From CAYGDT01 sp964348745 (GTDB lineage: Bacteria > Patescibacteriota > Gracilibacteria > Peribacterales > Peribacteraceae): 33,034 nucleotides of DNA. Position 1 is the first letter of the stretch. Each line of letters begins with the position of its first letter. Below are positions 22,536 to 30,344 of the stretch, in pieces. The stretch spans positions 1 to 33,034 of the forward strand of contig CAYGDT010000004.1 of the NCBI GenBank assembly GCA_964348745.1. Reading direction: 5' to 3'. The position numbers were made by a program, and so were the translations under genes. Under the pieces are notes generated by a model. It saw only the letters and a list, made by a program, of their open reading frames with translations. It searched no databases and was not told the origin of the DNA.

Positions 22536-22946
22536 GGGGATGACAGGCTTCGACAGCGTGACTCTAGGGTTCGTTTGTTTCTGTTCGGGATGGCGCCGGT
22601 TCCCGTTACCCACATGACGCACCAATAATTGCAGACTCACTAGTCAGCAAGGCTAATCGTATCGCTGAAGGTGTCCTGGCTCGTATGAGCTTGGCCCCTC
22701 AGTTCGCGATGGCCGCTTAGTTCGCCTTAGCGCGAACACGTCGCTCCGCTGACTTCCGCTACGCGGAAGCGGCGTCACTTAGCGGGACGCAGTTTCACCT
22801 GATGCGATGACTCTGCGTATACAGCATCAACCCTCTTTACGGTTCTTGGTCCGCTCCTTATCGTAAAGAGTACCGAAGCGGACATAACAGTATGAACACG
22901 TTCTTCTACACGTTGGACCCGGGTTCGATTCCCGGCATCTCCACCA
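22536..22946 (+). ncRNA. ssrA: Transfer-messenger RNA (tmRNA)
   Basis: tmRNA rescues stalled ribosomes and tags the unfinished protein. The 5' end GGGGATG pairs with CATCTCC at the 3' end to give a seven-pair acceptor stem with G3:U in the third position, the identity element for alanyl-tRNA synthetase. The T arm (GGGTTCGATTCCC) is followed by the encoded ACCA. After the 5' half (GACAGGCTTCGACAG) an open frame from GCA 22631 to TAG 22718 encodes a 29-residue tag starting ADSLVSK and ending LAPQFAMAA, a typical degron-like end. Hairpins after the tag fit pseudoknots. The total of 411 bases is normal; the tag is much longer than the usual 8 to 15 or so. alaS lies 9 kb away in this window. Confidence 0.95.
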
Positions 22947-23077
22947 CAAATTCGACAGGCGCACCTTGTGTGCGACTGGCGGATTTTTTGTTGATGGTGT
23001 CACAGGTTCCCGCCTGCCCGCCGTAGTTCGCCGGAGCCGAGGGCGGAGGCGAACGCAGGAGGGGCATCTCCACCACA
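22934..23077. repeat. 15-bp direct repeat of the tmRNA 3' end
   Basis: GGCATCTCCACCACA occurs at 22934-22948 (the tmRNA acceptor end) and again at 23063-23077. Duplication of an ssrA 3' end is what site-specific integration of an element would leave, although only 114 bases separate the copies. Confidence 0.7.
22956..22989 (+). terminator. Probable tmRNA terminator
   Basis: GCGCAC and GTGTGC pair around CTT (one G:T pair), extended by CAG/CTG with a two-base bulge; a run of six T follows five bases later. Position just after the tmRNA supports the call. Confidence 0.55.
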
Positions 23078-23110
23078 CTTCGCTCGCTGCAGCGAGCTTC
23101 GCGTGGTAAG
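23006..23110. repeat. REP-like palindromic elements downstream of ssrA
   Basis: Two imperfect palindromes: about 23010-23052 (CGCCTGCCC paired with GGGCGGAGGCG) and 23072-23107, where ACCAC and GTGGT form the outer stem and GCTCGC/GCGAGC the inner one around TGCA. The start of the second (TCCACCACACTTCGCT, 23069-23084) recurs at 24726-24741. Confidence 0.65.
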
Positions 23111-23308
23111 TTTGAAAATATGCGGGATTAAAAAAGCGATTGATATACGGTGTACACTTTTCACTATGTCCAGAATCCTTTGCACCGCTCAACTTTCTAC
23201 TATCGATCCATAGACTATTCTCCGATTACCGAAGGATGCAAGCGCGAAACTGCACTGATCACCTAACTGTAAGTAGAATGTGAAGGCTGTGTTAGCGGTT
23301 GTGTTTCA
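23111..23308. other. Noncoding stretch before the membrane protein gene end
   Basis: I see no gene, tRNA or clear repeat here. Short frames in it have no recognisable protein content. Base composition shifts toward AT from here to about 27300. Confidence 0.4.
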
Positions 23309-24562
23309 TTAAGTAGCATCTGGCACGATTATACCAGTCGCACTTTTGGGTGTGGCAGTCGTGCCGCTTCCTGTGGGAATGACGCTACCGCTCCCTATTT
23401 TCGTTGTTAAAAACTCCACTTCTTCTTTGTTTATCTGCAATGCTTTTCCATGCAATTTCCCCGTTGCAACCACATAAAAAAATTGCGATGATTCCCCGAT
23501 CAAATAAAGCTTTGCATCTTGTTCGATATTAAGAAAATTTGGATCTCTAACCTGTAAGCCTATTTCTCTCGGCTCCCCTCCGCCAATCATATAAGGGATG
23601 CGAGGAAATATTGTTTGTCCAAATAAAATGATAGAAGCCAATATTGGAACAATCATGCCCTGCAATACGTAACCGGCTTCATGAGGCTTAATGAGGGGTA
23701 GTTTTTTCTCCACACCAATAGCCACCCAAGAGGTGAGTGTATATGTCGCAGCTACCGAACTAAAAAACCACGCAAAAAATGTTCCTTGTGTTAGTTTGAA
23801 ATTACTAAACGAACTGAAGTCAAAAATATCAATTCGTATTCTGTTGTAGGCATACGAAAAGGTAGCAAGTAACAAGGCGAGAAGAACAGCTTCAGTGCAT
23901 CTGCCAATAAATATCCACACCGGCTTTGGCTTTGGCTTTTGCATGATTTTCTCCTCTTTTTTTATTTTAGCCTTACTTTCTTTAATCTTCTTCGGTTCAG
24001 CCTCTGTGTTAGATGTTTTTGAAAATTGTTTAATAACTGCACCCAATAAATAGAAAAAGCATATTATCAGAATGATAACACCGGCTATATTGGCCGCCAT
24101 TTTTAATACAAAACCCAATGCCCCTAAAGGTTCTAGAAAATTGAGATATTGAGCAGCAAAATCATATTTTCCAGTGCTTTGATATTGAAGTTTAGTTGTA
24201 GGATATGGATTGCTTATTGCACCAGCTTTATATAAGTAAACAAAAGCACCGCTTATTACGTATGACCAAAATACAGCATTAATATAAATGCCTAATCTCT
24301 CCGTAATTTCATTGCTGCTAAAAAATAGATAAGTCTTTTTACTACCGAAATGCCATCCAATCCATAAGACGATTGAAAGGGGCATTAGACATAGAATGCC
24401 CGCAATTAAATACCGGGCATTGATAATATCGAAACTAACAATACCAAAGCGAGCCAGGAAGGCATTAACAGTGAGAAAGCCTAAAACATATAAGAGTGCC
24501 GCAAAGACAATTCCTAGCTGTGATATATCTTTAAGCCTTTCTAAAGTAGCTTTCTTATCCAT
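23309..24562 (-). CDS. Unknown seven-helix membrane protein
   Basis: A 417-residue membrane protein of unrecognised family, with about seven hydrophobic segments. Four lie in the first 185 residues. A lysine/glutamate-rich cytoplasmic linker (about 190-215, KKIKESKAKIKKEEK) separates them from three more. The last 100 residues form a soluble beta-type domain ending in a Thr/Ser/Gly-rich tail. Base use is clearly more AT-rich than in uvrA or ileS. A TACAAT box ends exactly seven bases before the ATG, predicting a leaderless message. The gene is bracketed by the direct repeat TCCACCACACTTCGCT (23069 and 24726) and sits just downstream of ssrA, which suggests acquired DNA. Confidence 0.75.
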   Translation of the reverse strand: MDKKATLERLKDISQLGIVFAALLYVLGFLTVNAFLARFGIVSFDIINARYLIAGILCLMPLSIVLWIGWHFGSKKTYLFFSSNEITERLGIYINAVFWSYVISGAFVYLYKAGAISNPYPTTKLQYQSTGKYDFAAQYLNFLEPLGALGFVLKMAANIAGVIILIICFFYLLGAVIKQFSKTSNTEAEPKKIKESKAKIKKEEKIMQKPKPKPVWIFIGRCTEAVLLALLLATFSYAYNRIRIDIFDFSSFSNFKLTQGTFFAWFFSSVAATYTLTSWVAIGVEKKLPLIKPHEAGYVLQGMIVPILASIILFGQTIFPRIPYMIGGGEPREIGLQVRDPNFLNIEQDAKLYLIGESSQFFYVVATGKLHGKALQINKEEVEFLTTKIGSGSVIPTGSGTTATPKSATGIIVPDAT

Positions 24563-24568
24563 ATTTAT

Positions 24569-24574
24569 ATTGTA
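24569..24574 (-). promoter_or_regulatory. -10 box implying a leaderless message
   Basis: TACAAT on the minus strand, with seven bases to the A of the ATG at 24562. A transcription start at the usual distance would be the start codon itself. No clear -35. Confidence 0.4.
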
Positions 24575-24927
24575 CCGCTTATCTTGCCAATCCCCTCATG
24601 TGATTATTCCTTGAAAGGATCAGTGCTTTGTATAGGCCTTTGCCGCACGTTGTTCGGCTGCTGCTAGTACATCATTCCATTCAATAACCATCATTTCTAG
24701 CTGATTCCATTCCTTCCGAACCGAGTCCACCACACTTCGCTTTAAACAGCATCAAGGAGTGTGCCCCGCAGAGCTCCGAATAAAATGAGGAGCGGCGTAG
24801 GGCTTATTTGAAGTGCTTGCCCCTTCGAGGACTCGCTCATGGTAAACCACGAAGCCAGAAGGCTAGGCGGGCTTATAAACTACAATTCGCTTAAAACAAA
24901 GATTGCGAAGCTATTGAACCATTACGC
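24575..24927. repeat. Divergent gap with repeat remnants
   Basis: This gap contains the second copy of TCCACCACACTTCGCT (24726-24741) and an imperfect hairpin at 24763-24803 (GCCCCGCAGAGCTCC against GGAGCGGCGTAGGGC). No protein or RNA gene was recognised. The hairpin is much more GC-rich than its surroundings, like a mobile REP-type unit. Confidence 0.5.
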
Positions 24928-24933
24928 TATAAT
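24928..24933 (+). promoter_or_regulatory. -10 box of the SEC-C protein gene
   Basis: TATAAT, with TTGCGA 19 bases upstream as a weak -35. Transcription would begin about 24940, eleven bases before the first ATG (24951). Confidence 0.45.
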
Positions 24934-24950
24934 TGACATAAGTAGTTTTT

Positions 24951-26699
24951 ATGGTAATAATATACCATTCTATGGGTATAGATAATTCTCATAAGGCAAT
25001 CATAAATGAGCACTTAGAGGCCTGCCTTACGGATGGCGTCCCCCTTGATCAGATACATCGCGAGCTTGTCGAAATTTTTAGTCAAACGAATAGATATACA
25101 CTTCAACAGATCACAGCGGCTACTTCTTGGTTGCGAAGCGAAATTCTTAAAAATAAACGAACTGCCAGTGGTATGGACTTCATAGCAACGTCTTCGCAAA
25201 CACATGAAGATGTCGATTTCAACAACCCAGCGAAAAACGAGTCCCGAGAATGGCATATGGCCAATATCGCTAGACACATTTCATTAGAACAACGCAAAAA
25301 TATGAGATTTTCGTTGCTACCCGGCCAAAATGATTATGATTTTCGAGCGCTGCAAGAAATCGGCATTTCATGCAGAAATATGGTCACATTTATTTTAGGA
25401 GAAGACCCAAAGGCCACCGCTGAATATGTAAGAATGTGCCGTAGATACGAAATTGGAGATCGGAGAATCGGTGAAATGGGTAGTATTTTACCAACGATGG
25501 ATAAGCCGATTGACGGCATTTATTGGGATTATTTTGGACAAGTTTGTCCTGCTTATATTTGCCACAATTGGTCCTTACCGATAGAACCAAATAGCGCCCC
25601 CATTCCCATTGGAGTAAATGTAATGAAAGGCCGCGAACATAAAAGTACAGTACGCGCATTATTAACAACAGCATATATTGCTTTAGAAACAGCGAAAAAC
25701 CATTTTAAAGACGGCAAAAGAGTTCATACATGGGAAGATTCTTTAAAATTACTACATTCTGATTCCGATCCCTCAGAATTTGAAGGACTTGATCTATCAA
25801 CCGCACGCAATGATTTTTTACAAGGAAGCTTTCTGCACAGAGTAGGTGTAGCAAATACAAAAAATTGGTTGCTACCTGAACATGCTCGGAAGGTCATTGA
25901 AATTTTTTTGAATGTAAAAAATTCTACTAAAACTTTTGAAGAATTATCCGAGGTAGAAAAATATAGCCATTTTGAAGAAGGCATGGCTTTCATGTCGCTA
26001 ATCTGCAGACAAATAGACGAAGAACTTTTTGAAGGAAAATCTCCAATGACCGTCCCAATGGAACTTTTGTCATCGGGAACAGCTATGGGACTTGTGAATA
26101 GGCCTATTATTCAAGCAAGTGAAGAGCCTATGGAATACAAGAGCGCTCACAAAAATCGTCCATTCGTTTCTATATTCGGAATAATACAAACAAAACGCAG
26201 GCATTATGAACATCAAATCCCGGCGATGGAATTCCTTTTAAACGTAATGACACACTATACGCCCATATTCTGGGGGAGGGAACATGGGGGTCTCGACAGA
26301 AAGGATTGCATCGGAATTTTTGAGGTAACGGGAGCAGGCGCAAAAAAAGAAGTTGTGTATCGAGACGCTTCACGAAAAATAATCACAAGCATCCGCCATG
26401 ATGCCTTGCTCGAAGCAGTTCTCGAATTATCTATATCGAAATCCAGCTCTATGAAAGGCCAAGCCACCGATGAGGGGTTCATGACAAATATGCGAGAAAA
26501 TTTGGAGAGTATCTCTGATATGGCAGATTTTAGTGAATCTGTTCGTCTGTTAAGGATAGAATATGAGGAACAAGGATATCGACAGCTAGATCTAAAGGGC
26601 GTCCCGTTTCAAAATGGAAACGGAAAAATTAATAGAAATGATCCATGTCCATGTGGTAGTGGAAACAAATTCAAAAAATGCTGCATGAGAGATCATTAA
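24951..26699 (+). CDS. Large protein of unknown function with C-terminal SEC-C motif
   Basis: A 582-residue soluble protein. The only part I recognise is the C-terminal SEC-C zinc motif (NRNDPCPCGSGNKFKKCC), found at the end of SecA and of many unrelated proteins, often as a binding module. The main body is helical, with no signal peptide or membrane segment, and no nuclease or ATPase motif that I could identify. The second ATG (24972, MGIDNSHKAI) is an equally good start. Codon use is AT-rich, unlike the flanking housekeeping genes, and the gene is divergent from the unknown membrane protein. An accessory or defence role is possible by location only. Confidence 0.8.
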   Translation: MVIIYHSMGIDNSHKAIINEHLEACLTDGVPLDQIHRELVEIFSQTNRYTLQQITAATSWLRSEILKNKRTASGMDFIATSSQTHEDVDFNNPAKNESREWHMANIARHISLEQRKNMRFSLLPGQNDYDFRALQEIGISCRNMVTFILGEDPKATAEYVRMCRRYEIGDRRIGEMGSILPTMDKPIDGIYWDYFGQVCPAYICHNWSLPIEPNSAPIPIGVNVMKGREHKSTVRALLTTAYIALETAKNHFKDGKRVHTWEDSLKLLHSDSDPSEFEGLDLSTARNDFLQGSFLHRVGVANTKNWLLPEHARKVIEIFLNVKNSTKTFEELSEVEKYSHFEEGMAFMSLICRQIDEELFEGKSPMTVPMELLSSGTAMGLVNRPIIQASEEPMEYKSAHKNRPFVSIFGIIQTKRRHYEHQIPAMEFLLNVMTHYTPIFWGREHGGLDRKDCIGIFEVTGAGAKKEVVYRDASRKIITSIRHDALLEAVLELSISKSSSMKGQATDEGFMTNMRENLESISDMADFSESVRLLRIEYEEQGYRQLDLKGVPFQNGNGKINRNDPCPCGSGNKFKKCCMRDH

Positions 26700-26774
26700 G
26701 TATGAAAACCAGTCGCGGATTATTAAAGGAAGAAGATTCCACTCATTTCGAACCCTTTCCAATATTACAATGTA

Positions 26775-26803
26775 TTGACATTGTCACTACACATCGGTAC
26801 ACT
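26775..26803 (+). promoter_or_regulatory. Antitoxin promoter
   Basis: TTGACA (26775-26780), a 17-base spacer and TACACT (26798-26803): the best full promoter in the window. The expected start point is 26810, the A of the antitoxin ATG, predicting a leaderless transcript. Confidence 0.7.
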
Positions 26804-26817
26804 GTAGTCATGACTAC
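26804..26817. promoter_or_regulatory. Palindromic operator at antitoxin start codon
   Basis: GTAGTCATGACTAC is a perfect 14-base palindrome centred on the ATG and directly adjoining the -10 box. Antitoxins of this class repress their own promoter, so it is a natural operator. Confidence 0.55.
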
Positions 26818-27079
26818 CATTCAGGTTCGCACCCAAGCCAAGACGAAAAAGAATGTTCAGAAGATACTTTCTGAATTGGGACTCGATATGAGTACTGCTA
26901 TTAATATGTATCTTGTTCAAATCGAAAAGGTAGGAGGTATTCCTTTTCCGATTCTTACAGAAAACGGAATGACTCTGAAAGCGGAGCGCGAGGTTCTTGC
27001 GGCAATAGAGGAAGCTCGAAATAGCAAAGAATCCTATTCATCTGCAAAAGAGCTGCATGATGCTATCTTGAAGGAATGA
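26810..27079 (+). CDS. RelB/DinJ-family antitoxin
   Basis: An 89-residue ribbon-helix-helix antitoxin. The N-terminal MTTIQVRTQAKTKKNVQKIL with LGLDMSTAINMYLVQI and then GGIPFPI is the standard DinJ/RelB pattern; the C-terminal acidic helix should bind the toxin. A longer frame begins at 26678, overlapping the SEC-C gene end, but the internal ATG matches the family start and the promoter. Its TGA overlaps the ATG of a toxin gene that stops after 17 codons. The antitoxin is therefore intact while its partner is broken. Confidence 0.9.
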   Translation: MTTIQVRTQAKTKKNVQKILSELGLDMSTAINMYLVQIEKVGGIPFPILTENGMTLKAEREVLAAIEEARNSKESYSSAKELHDAILKE

Positions 27080-27129
27080 AGCAATATTCCCGAATAGTAA
27101 CGGAACAGTTTAAGAAGGATCTACGATGA
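27076..27129 (+). pseudogene. Truncated YafQ/RelE-type toxin
   Basis: Starting at the ATG that overlaps the antitoxin stop, the frame reads MKQYSRIVTEQFKKDLR and then TGA. This matches the start of YafQ/RelE-type toxins, which begin with a similar strand and a TxQFKKDLK helix and run to about 90 residues. No continuation was recognised in the other frames, so the rest seems deleted rather than frameshifted. Confidence 0.7.
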
Positions 27130-27158
27130 ACTCCAATCTCCACATATAATAAACAGAT

Positions 27159-27213
27159 TTTTCATTGTCAACTAATCAAATTTTCATTGTCAATACCATT
27201 GTCAACTAATCAA
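27159..27213. repeat. Short direct repeats after toxin remnant
   Basis: CATTGTCAACTAATCAA occurs at 27163-27179 and 27197-27213, with ATTTTCATTGTCAA also repeated in between. The block marks the likely deletion point of the toxin gene. Confidence 0.65.
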
Positions 27214-27321
27214 TTTCTTATAAGCAATAACCATACAACTTCGCATCGGCGCACTCACCTTTGCAAGACTGCCCCAGAAGTACAGTATCTGATCGAGAAG
27301 ACGTGAGTTTTAGCGTATCAT
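27214..27321. other. Noncoding end of the AT-rich stretch
   Basis: No gene was recognised. TATCAT at about 27313 could be a -10 for the next gene, again very close to the start codon. Confidence 0.3.
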
Positions 27322-27612
27322 ATGGATATGCCAAAAACCCCTATTGCTACTGGCGTCAACCACACCGTTCCTGCAGATATTAAGGCAGCTCTCACGTCCA
27401 ATCCCGACGTGCTCGAGAAATGGAACCGTCTCACGCCTCTCGCTCGCAATGAGTGGATCTGCTGGACCACGATTGTGAAAAAGGCAGAAACACGAGCTGA
27501 CCATGTGAGCCAAATTCTTTCGCGACTGCGCGAAGGAGAGCGCCGGCCATGCTGCTGGCCGGGTTGTCCGCATCGGAGACCAAAAGCGAAAAAATGGTTT
27601 AAAGGCAGCTGA
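27322..27612 (+). CDS. YdeI/OmpD-associated (OmdA) family protein
   Basis: A 96-residue protein matching the C-terminal OmdA-type domain: PADIKAALTSNPDVLEKWNR, then LTPLARNEWICWTTIVKKAETR and a basic end with REGERRPCCWPGCPHR. The pattern 'start-with-NPxVLxxWxxLxPLxRNEWICWxxxxKKxETR' is conserved in small bacterial proteins of this group. Function is poorly known; the E. coli relative is linked to bacteriocin or polymyxin tolerance. It precedes rarA by 44 bases and may be cotranscribed. The CC and CPH cysteine/histidine cluster could bind a metal. Confidence 0.72.
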   Translation: MDMPKTPIATGVNHTVPADIKAALTSNPDVLEKWNRLTPLARNEWICWTTIVKKAETRADHVSQILSRLREGERRPCCWPGCPHRRPKAKKWFKGS

Positions 27613-27656
27613 CACTGCTATCCGCGTGAGCTTGGAGGAAGTAGAATACTCTCCTC

Positions 27657-28895
27657 ATGGACACCTCCGCCCCACTCGCCTATCGCTTACGACCAAAAAC
27701 CCTGAGCGAATTTGCCGGACAGCAGGAGATTGTGGGAGAAGGAACACCCTTACGGAAAGCAATCGAGAGTGATGCGCTGAGTTCCGTGATCTTCGCCGGA
27801 CCTCCCGGTACGGGGAAAACCACACTGGCAAAGATCATCGCCGAAGCGACCAAGGCCCAATTTACACAACTCAATGCCGTAACGAGTGGTGTAAAGGACA
27901 TCAAGGAAGTTGTCGCTGCGGCTGCGCAGCTTCGCACTGCTATGGGCCAGCGGACGCTGCTGTTTATCGATGAGATCCATCGGTTTAATAAGTCCCAACA
28001 AGATGCACTGCTTCCTTCGGTGGAGAGCGGCGACGTGATCTTGATCGGCGCGACGACGGAGAACCCATACTTCTCGGTCAATAGCGCTCTTATTTCCCGT
28101 TCGCAGGTGCACCTACTCAAACCTCTTTCGGTGGAGGATCTTGAAAGCATCATCCGCAGGGCAATCGCGCACGAAGACGGCTACGCCGGCAAGGTGAAGA
28201 TGGATGATGGTGCCATCAGCAAGATCGCCGAGCACGGCAACGGCGATGCGCGGATAGCATTGAACCTGCTCGAGCTTTCTGCACTCGTGATCGGTGCGAA
28301 GATCACCAGAGAGGACGCGGAGAAACTACTCAAGCAGCGCTCTATGCGCTACGACAAAAAAGGCGAAGACCACTACGATACGATCAGCGCATTCATAAAA
28401 TCCCTGCGGGGCAGCTCCGTGGATGGAGCGTTGCTCTGGATGTACAAAATGCTTGCATCGGGGGAAGAGCCGCGGTTTTTGTTCCGGCGTATGAGTATAT
28501 TTTCCAGCGAAGACATCGGGCAGGCAGACCCGAACGCACTGCGCATGGTGACTGCCGCTTGGCAGGCGTTTGAGATGGTCGGGATGCCCGAAGGCGAGTT
28601 CTTCCTCGCGCACGCGTGCACGTATCTTGCAAGTGCACCAAAGAGCAATGCCGTGACGGTTGCGATGGGCAAAGCCAAGCGCGCGATACAGGATGCGCCG
28701 AGTCTCGAAGTGCCGATGCATCTGAGGAACGCTCCCGTGAAAGCTATGAAGGAACAACACGGCTACGGCAAGGGCTATCTGTACCCGCATGATCACAAAG
28801 AAGAAGCGAAGAACGTCGACTACTTCCCCATCGGATACAACGGGGAACGCGGATTGTATGAGGCACCCTCGGCAGAGCTACGCCGCGGGCAATGA
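27657..28895 (+). CDS. rarA: Replication-associated recombination protein A (AAA+ ATPase)
   Basis: RarA/MgsA is a clamp-loader-like AAA+ ATPase acting at stalled replication forks. The 412-residue protein has the usual length. Features: N-terminal PLAYRLRPKTLSEFAGQ, Walker A GPPGTGKT (48-55), Walker B LLFIDEIHRF (DEIH 105-108), sensor 1 IGATTENPYFS, the sensor-2 helix GDARIALNLLE, and the family-specific C-terminal YGKGYLYPHD. No Shine-Dalgarno lies at normal distance; TAGAAT or AATACT boxes precede the ATG by about ten bases. Its end overlaps the end of the convergent histidine kinase gene by 18 bases. Confidence 0.97.
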   Translation: MDTSAPLAYRLRPKTLSEFAGQQEIVGEGTPLRKAIESDALSSVIFAGPPGTGKTTLAKIIAEATKAQFTQLNAVTSGVKDIKEVVAAAAQLRTAMGQRTLLFIDEIHRFNKSQQDALLPSVESGDVILIGATTENPYFSVNSALISRSQVHLLKPLSVEDLESIIRRAIAHEDGYAGKVKMDDGAISKIAEHGNGDARIALNLLELSALVIGAKITREDAEKLLKQRSMRYDKKGEDHYDTISAFIKSLRGSSVDGALLWMYKMLASGEEPRFLFRRMSIFSSEDIGQADPNALRMVTAAWQAFEMVGMPEGEFFLAHACTYLASAPKSNAVTVAMGKAKRAIQDAPSLEVPMHLRNAPVKAMKEQHGYGKGYLYPHDHKEEAKNVDYFPIGYNGERGLYEAPSAELRRGQ

Positions 28896-30287
28896 CACTT
28901 CGAACGTACTGCCTTTCATAGGATTTTTCCGCAGTTTGATCGTGCCTCCCGCACGCTCGATGATCATACGAGCGATGTAGAGCCCGAGCCCGTTGCCATC
29001 GGGCCTCCAGAGCGAGGCATTGCTACCGCGCGTCATTTTCTCAAAAATTCTTTCCTCCTCACCTTTGGGTACGCCGCAACCTTCATCGATGACGGAGATG
29101 AGGACACGTGAACCCTTTGTCTGACATCGCACATGTATTTCGCTCTGCTTGGGTGAATATGCGCTTGCGTTCTCCAAGAGTTCTTGCAGAACGCCGACCA
29201 GCAGTTTCGGATCGATGAACACATTCCCTGATGTATCGGATTCACAAACGATCGTTTGCTGCTTTTGATCGACGATGAGTTGCGCTTCCTTGACGGCGGC
29301 GTTCACGGCGTTCGCTGTTGATACGATGCGCGCTGTGCTCTGGAGGGTATTTCGTTCCGTGCGATCGACATCGCACAATGCCCGGATGATCCCCGTGATC
29401 CGATCCACCGACTTCTCGATCATATCGCACGCGTTGTTGTCATCACAGAACCCTCCATCGCGAAGGATCTCCATCCACCATCGTATGGACGTTACAGGTG
29501 CACCAAGTTGGTGGGTGGCAAGCGCAAGCAACGACGTCCGTTCATTCTCGATGGTTGTCAGCATTTTCAATTGGCGCTGCCAGAGCGTCGTACCGACGAA
29601 GACCGCGACCAGCAATCCAAGCACAGTAACGAGGAGAAGAAGCAACGGAGAAAACGCCCGGTGGGCTAACGTAATAAAGTTCGCAGCGTTCATGTCGATT
29701 CCAAGCACTCCCGCAACGGATCCGTTACTCCTTCGGATGGGTGCGTAGCCCGAAATCGCCTTTCCCCAATGATCGTTCGTGATATCTTCATCCACCGTAG
29801 GATACAAAAAAGCTTCGCTCTGCAGCGCAAAAATTTCGCCAATGTCATAAGAATCACCAGGGTACGATGCTTCTTCCGACGCTTGCAACACGCCGTCTCC
29901 ATTGGCATCCATTTGTGCAAATGTGAAGAGCGAATCGCCGTCGGCGACGAATGCGAGCGTCAGAGGGTCATCCGTTTTACGCATGATGTAGATGTATTCA
30001 ATATTTGGAATACTCTGCCGGATACTGTTTAAGCGCTCAACGATGCTTGCATAGTGTGCAGTCTGCAGATCCTCAGCTCCCACGATACGATCAATCTCCT
30101 CTCCTGAGAAAAACTGCGCACCCAGTGCGGCGGAGGTCCGAAGTTCGCTCTTGAGCTGGGATTCCATAACATTTTGAGCGCGAACATGGAGTAAATTCCC
30201 TTCGACGGCAATGAGAAGAAACAGCAAACAAGATGTCAAAACCGTCATTCTGTTTGCGAAGAGCAGGTCTAGGAAGGATTTGTGCAT
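28878..30287 (-). CDS. Membrane sensor histidine kinase with EF-hand-like loop
   Basis: A 469-residue transmembrane histidine kinase. An N-terminal helix anchors an extracellular sensor (about residues 35-210) of Cache-like character (SVAGVLGIDM near its end). It includes DANGDGVLQASE (127-138), which fits the 12-residue EF-hand calcium loop at positions 1, 3, 5 and 12. A second membrane helix (about 213-235) leads to the H-box LLALATHQLGAPVTS (H259), N-box ELLENASAYSP, G1 DEGCGVP and G2 GNGLGLYIARMI, so the kinase looks active. The start ATG 30287 is preferred over 30332 because it begins at the membrane helix. No response regulator lies nearby, so the partner is unknown. Confidence 0.92.
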   Translation of the reverse strand: MHKSFLDLLFANRMTVLTSCLLFLLIAVEGNLLHVRAQNVMESQLKSELRTSAALGAQFFSGEEIDRIVGAEDLQTAHYASIVERLNSIRQSIPNIEYIYIMRKTDDPLTLAFVADGDSLFTFAQMDANGDGVLQASEEASYPGDSYDIGEIFALQSEAFLYPTVDEDITNDHWGKAISGYAPIRRSNGSVAGVLGIDMNAANFITLAHRAFSPLLLLLVTVLGLLVAVFVGTTLWQRQLKMLTTIENERTSLLALATHQLGAPVTSIRWWMEILRDGGFCDDNNACDMIEKSVDRITGIIRALCDVDRTERNTLQSTARIVSTANAVNAAVKEAQLIVDQKQQTIVCESDTSGNVFIDPKLLVGVLQELLENASAYSPKQSEIHVRCQTKGSRVLISVIDEGCGVPKGEEERIFEKMTRGSNASLWRPDGNGLGLYIARMIIERAGGTIKLRKNPMKGSTFEVSLPAA

Positions 30288-30308
30288 GAATGTGTATATA
30301 TTGTGTAT

Positions 30309-30317
30309 AGTATAGCA
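30309..30317 (-). promoter_or_regulatory. Extended -10 promoter for the histidine kinase
   Basis: On the minus strand it reads TGCTATACT. Transcription would begin near 30302, fifteen bases before the ATG, which excludes the longer start at 30332. The same form precedes the SLH gene at 21095. Confidence 0.55.
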
Positions 30318-30344
30318 TATTTCAGCTTCCACGCGGAGCCCAGA

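Noticed and set aside
22395..22640. Minus-strand frame of 81 codons overlapping ssrA
   Set aside because: It overlaps the tmRNA and its hairpins and has no protein-like pattern.
22947..23308. A tRNA gene after ssrA because of the second CTCCACCA
   Set aside because: No cloverleaf or T arm precedes it; the sequence is a copy of the tmRNA end joined to a REP-like palindrome.
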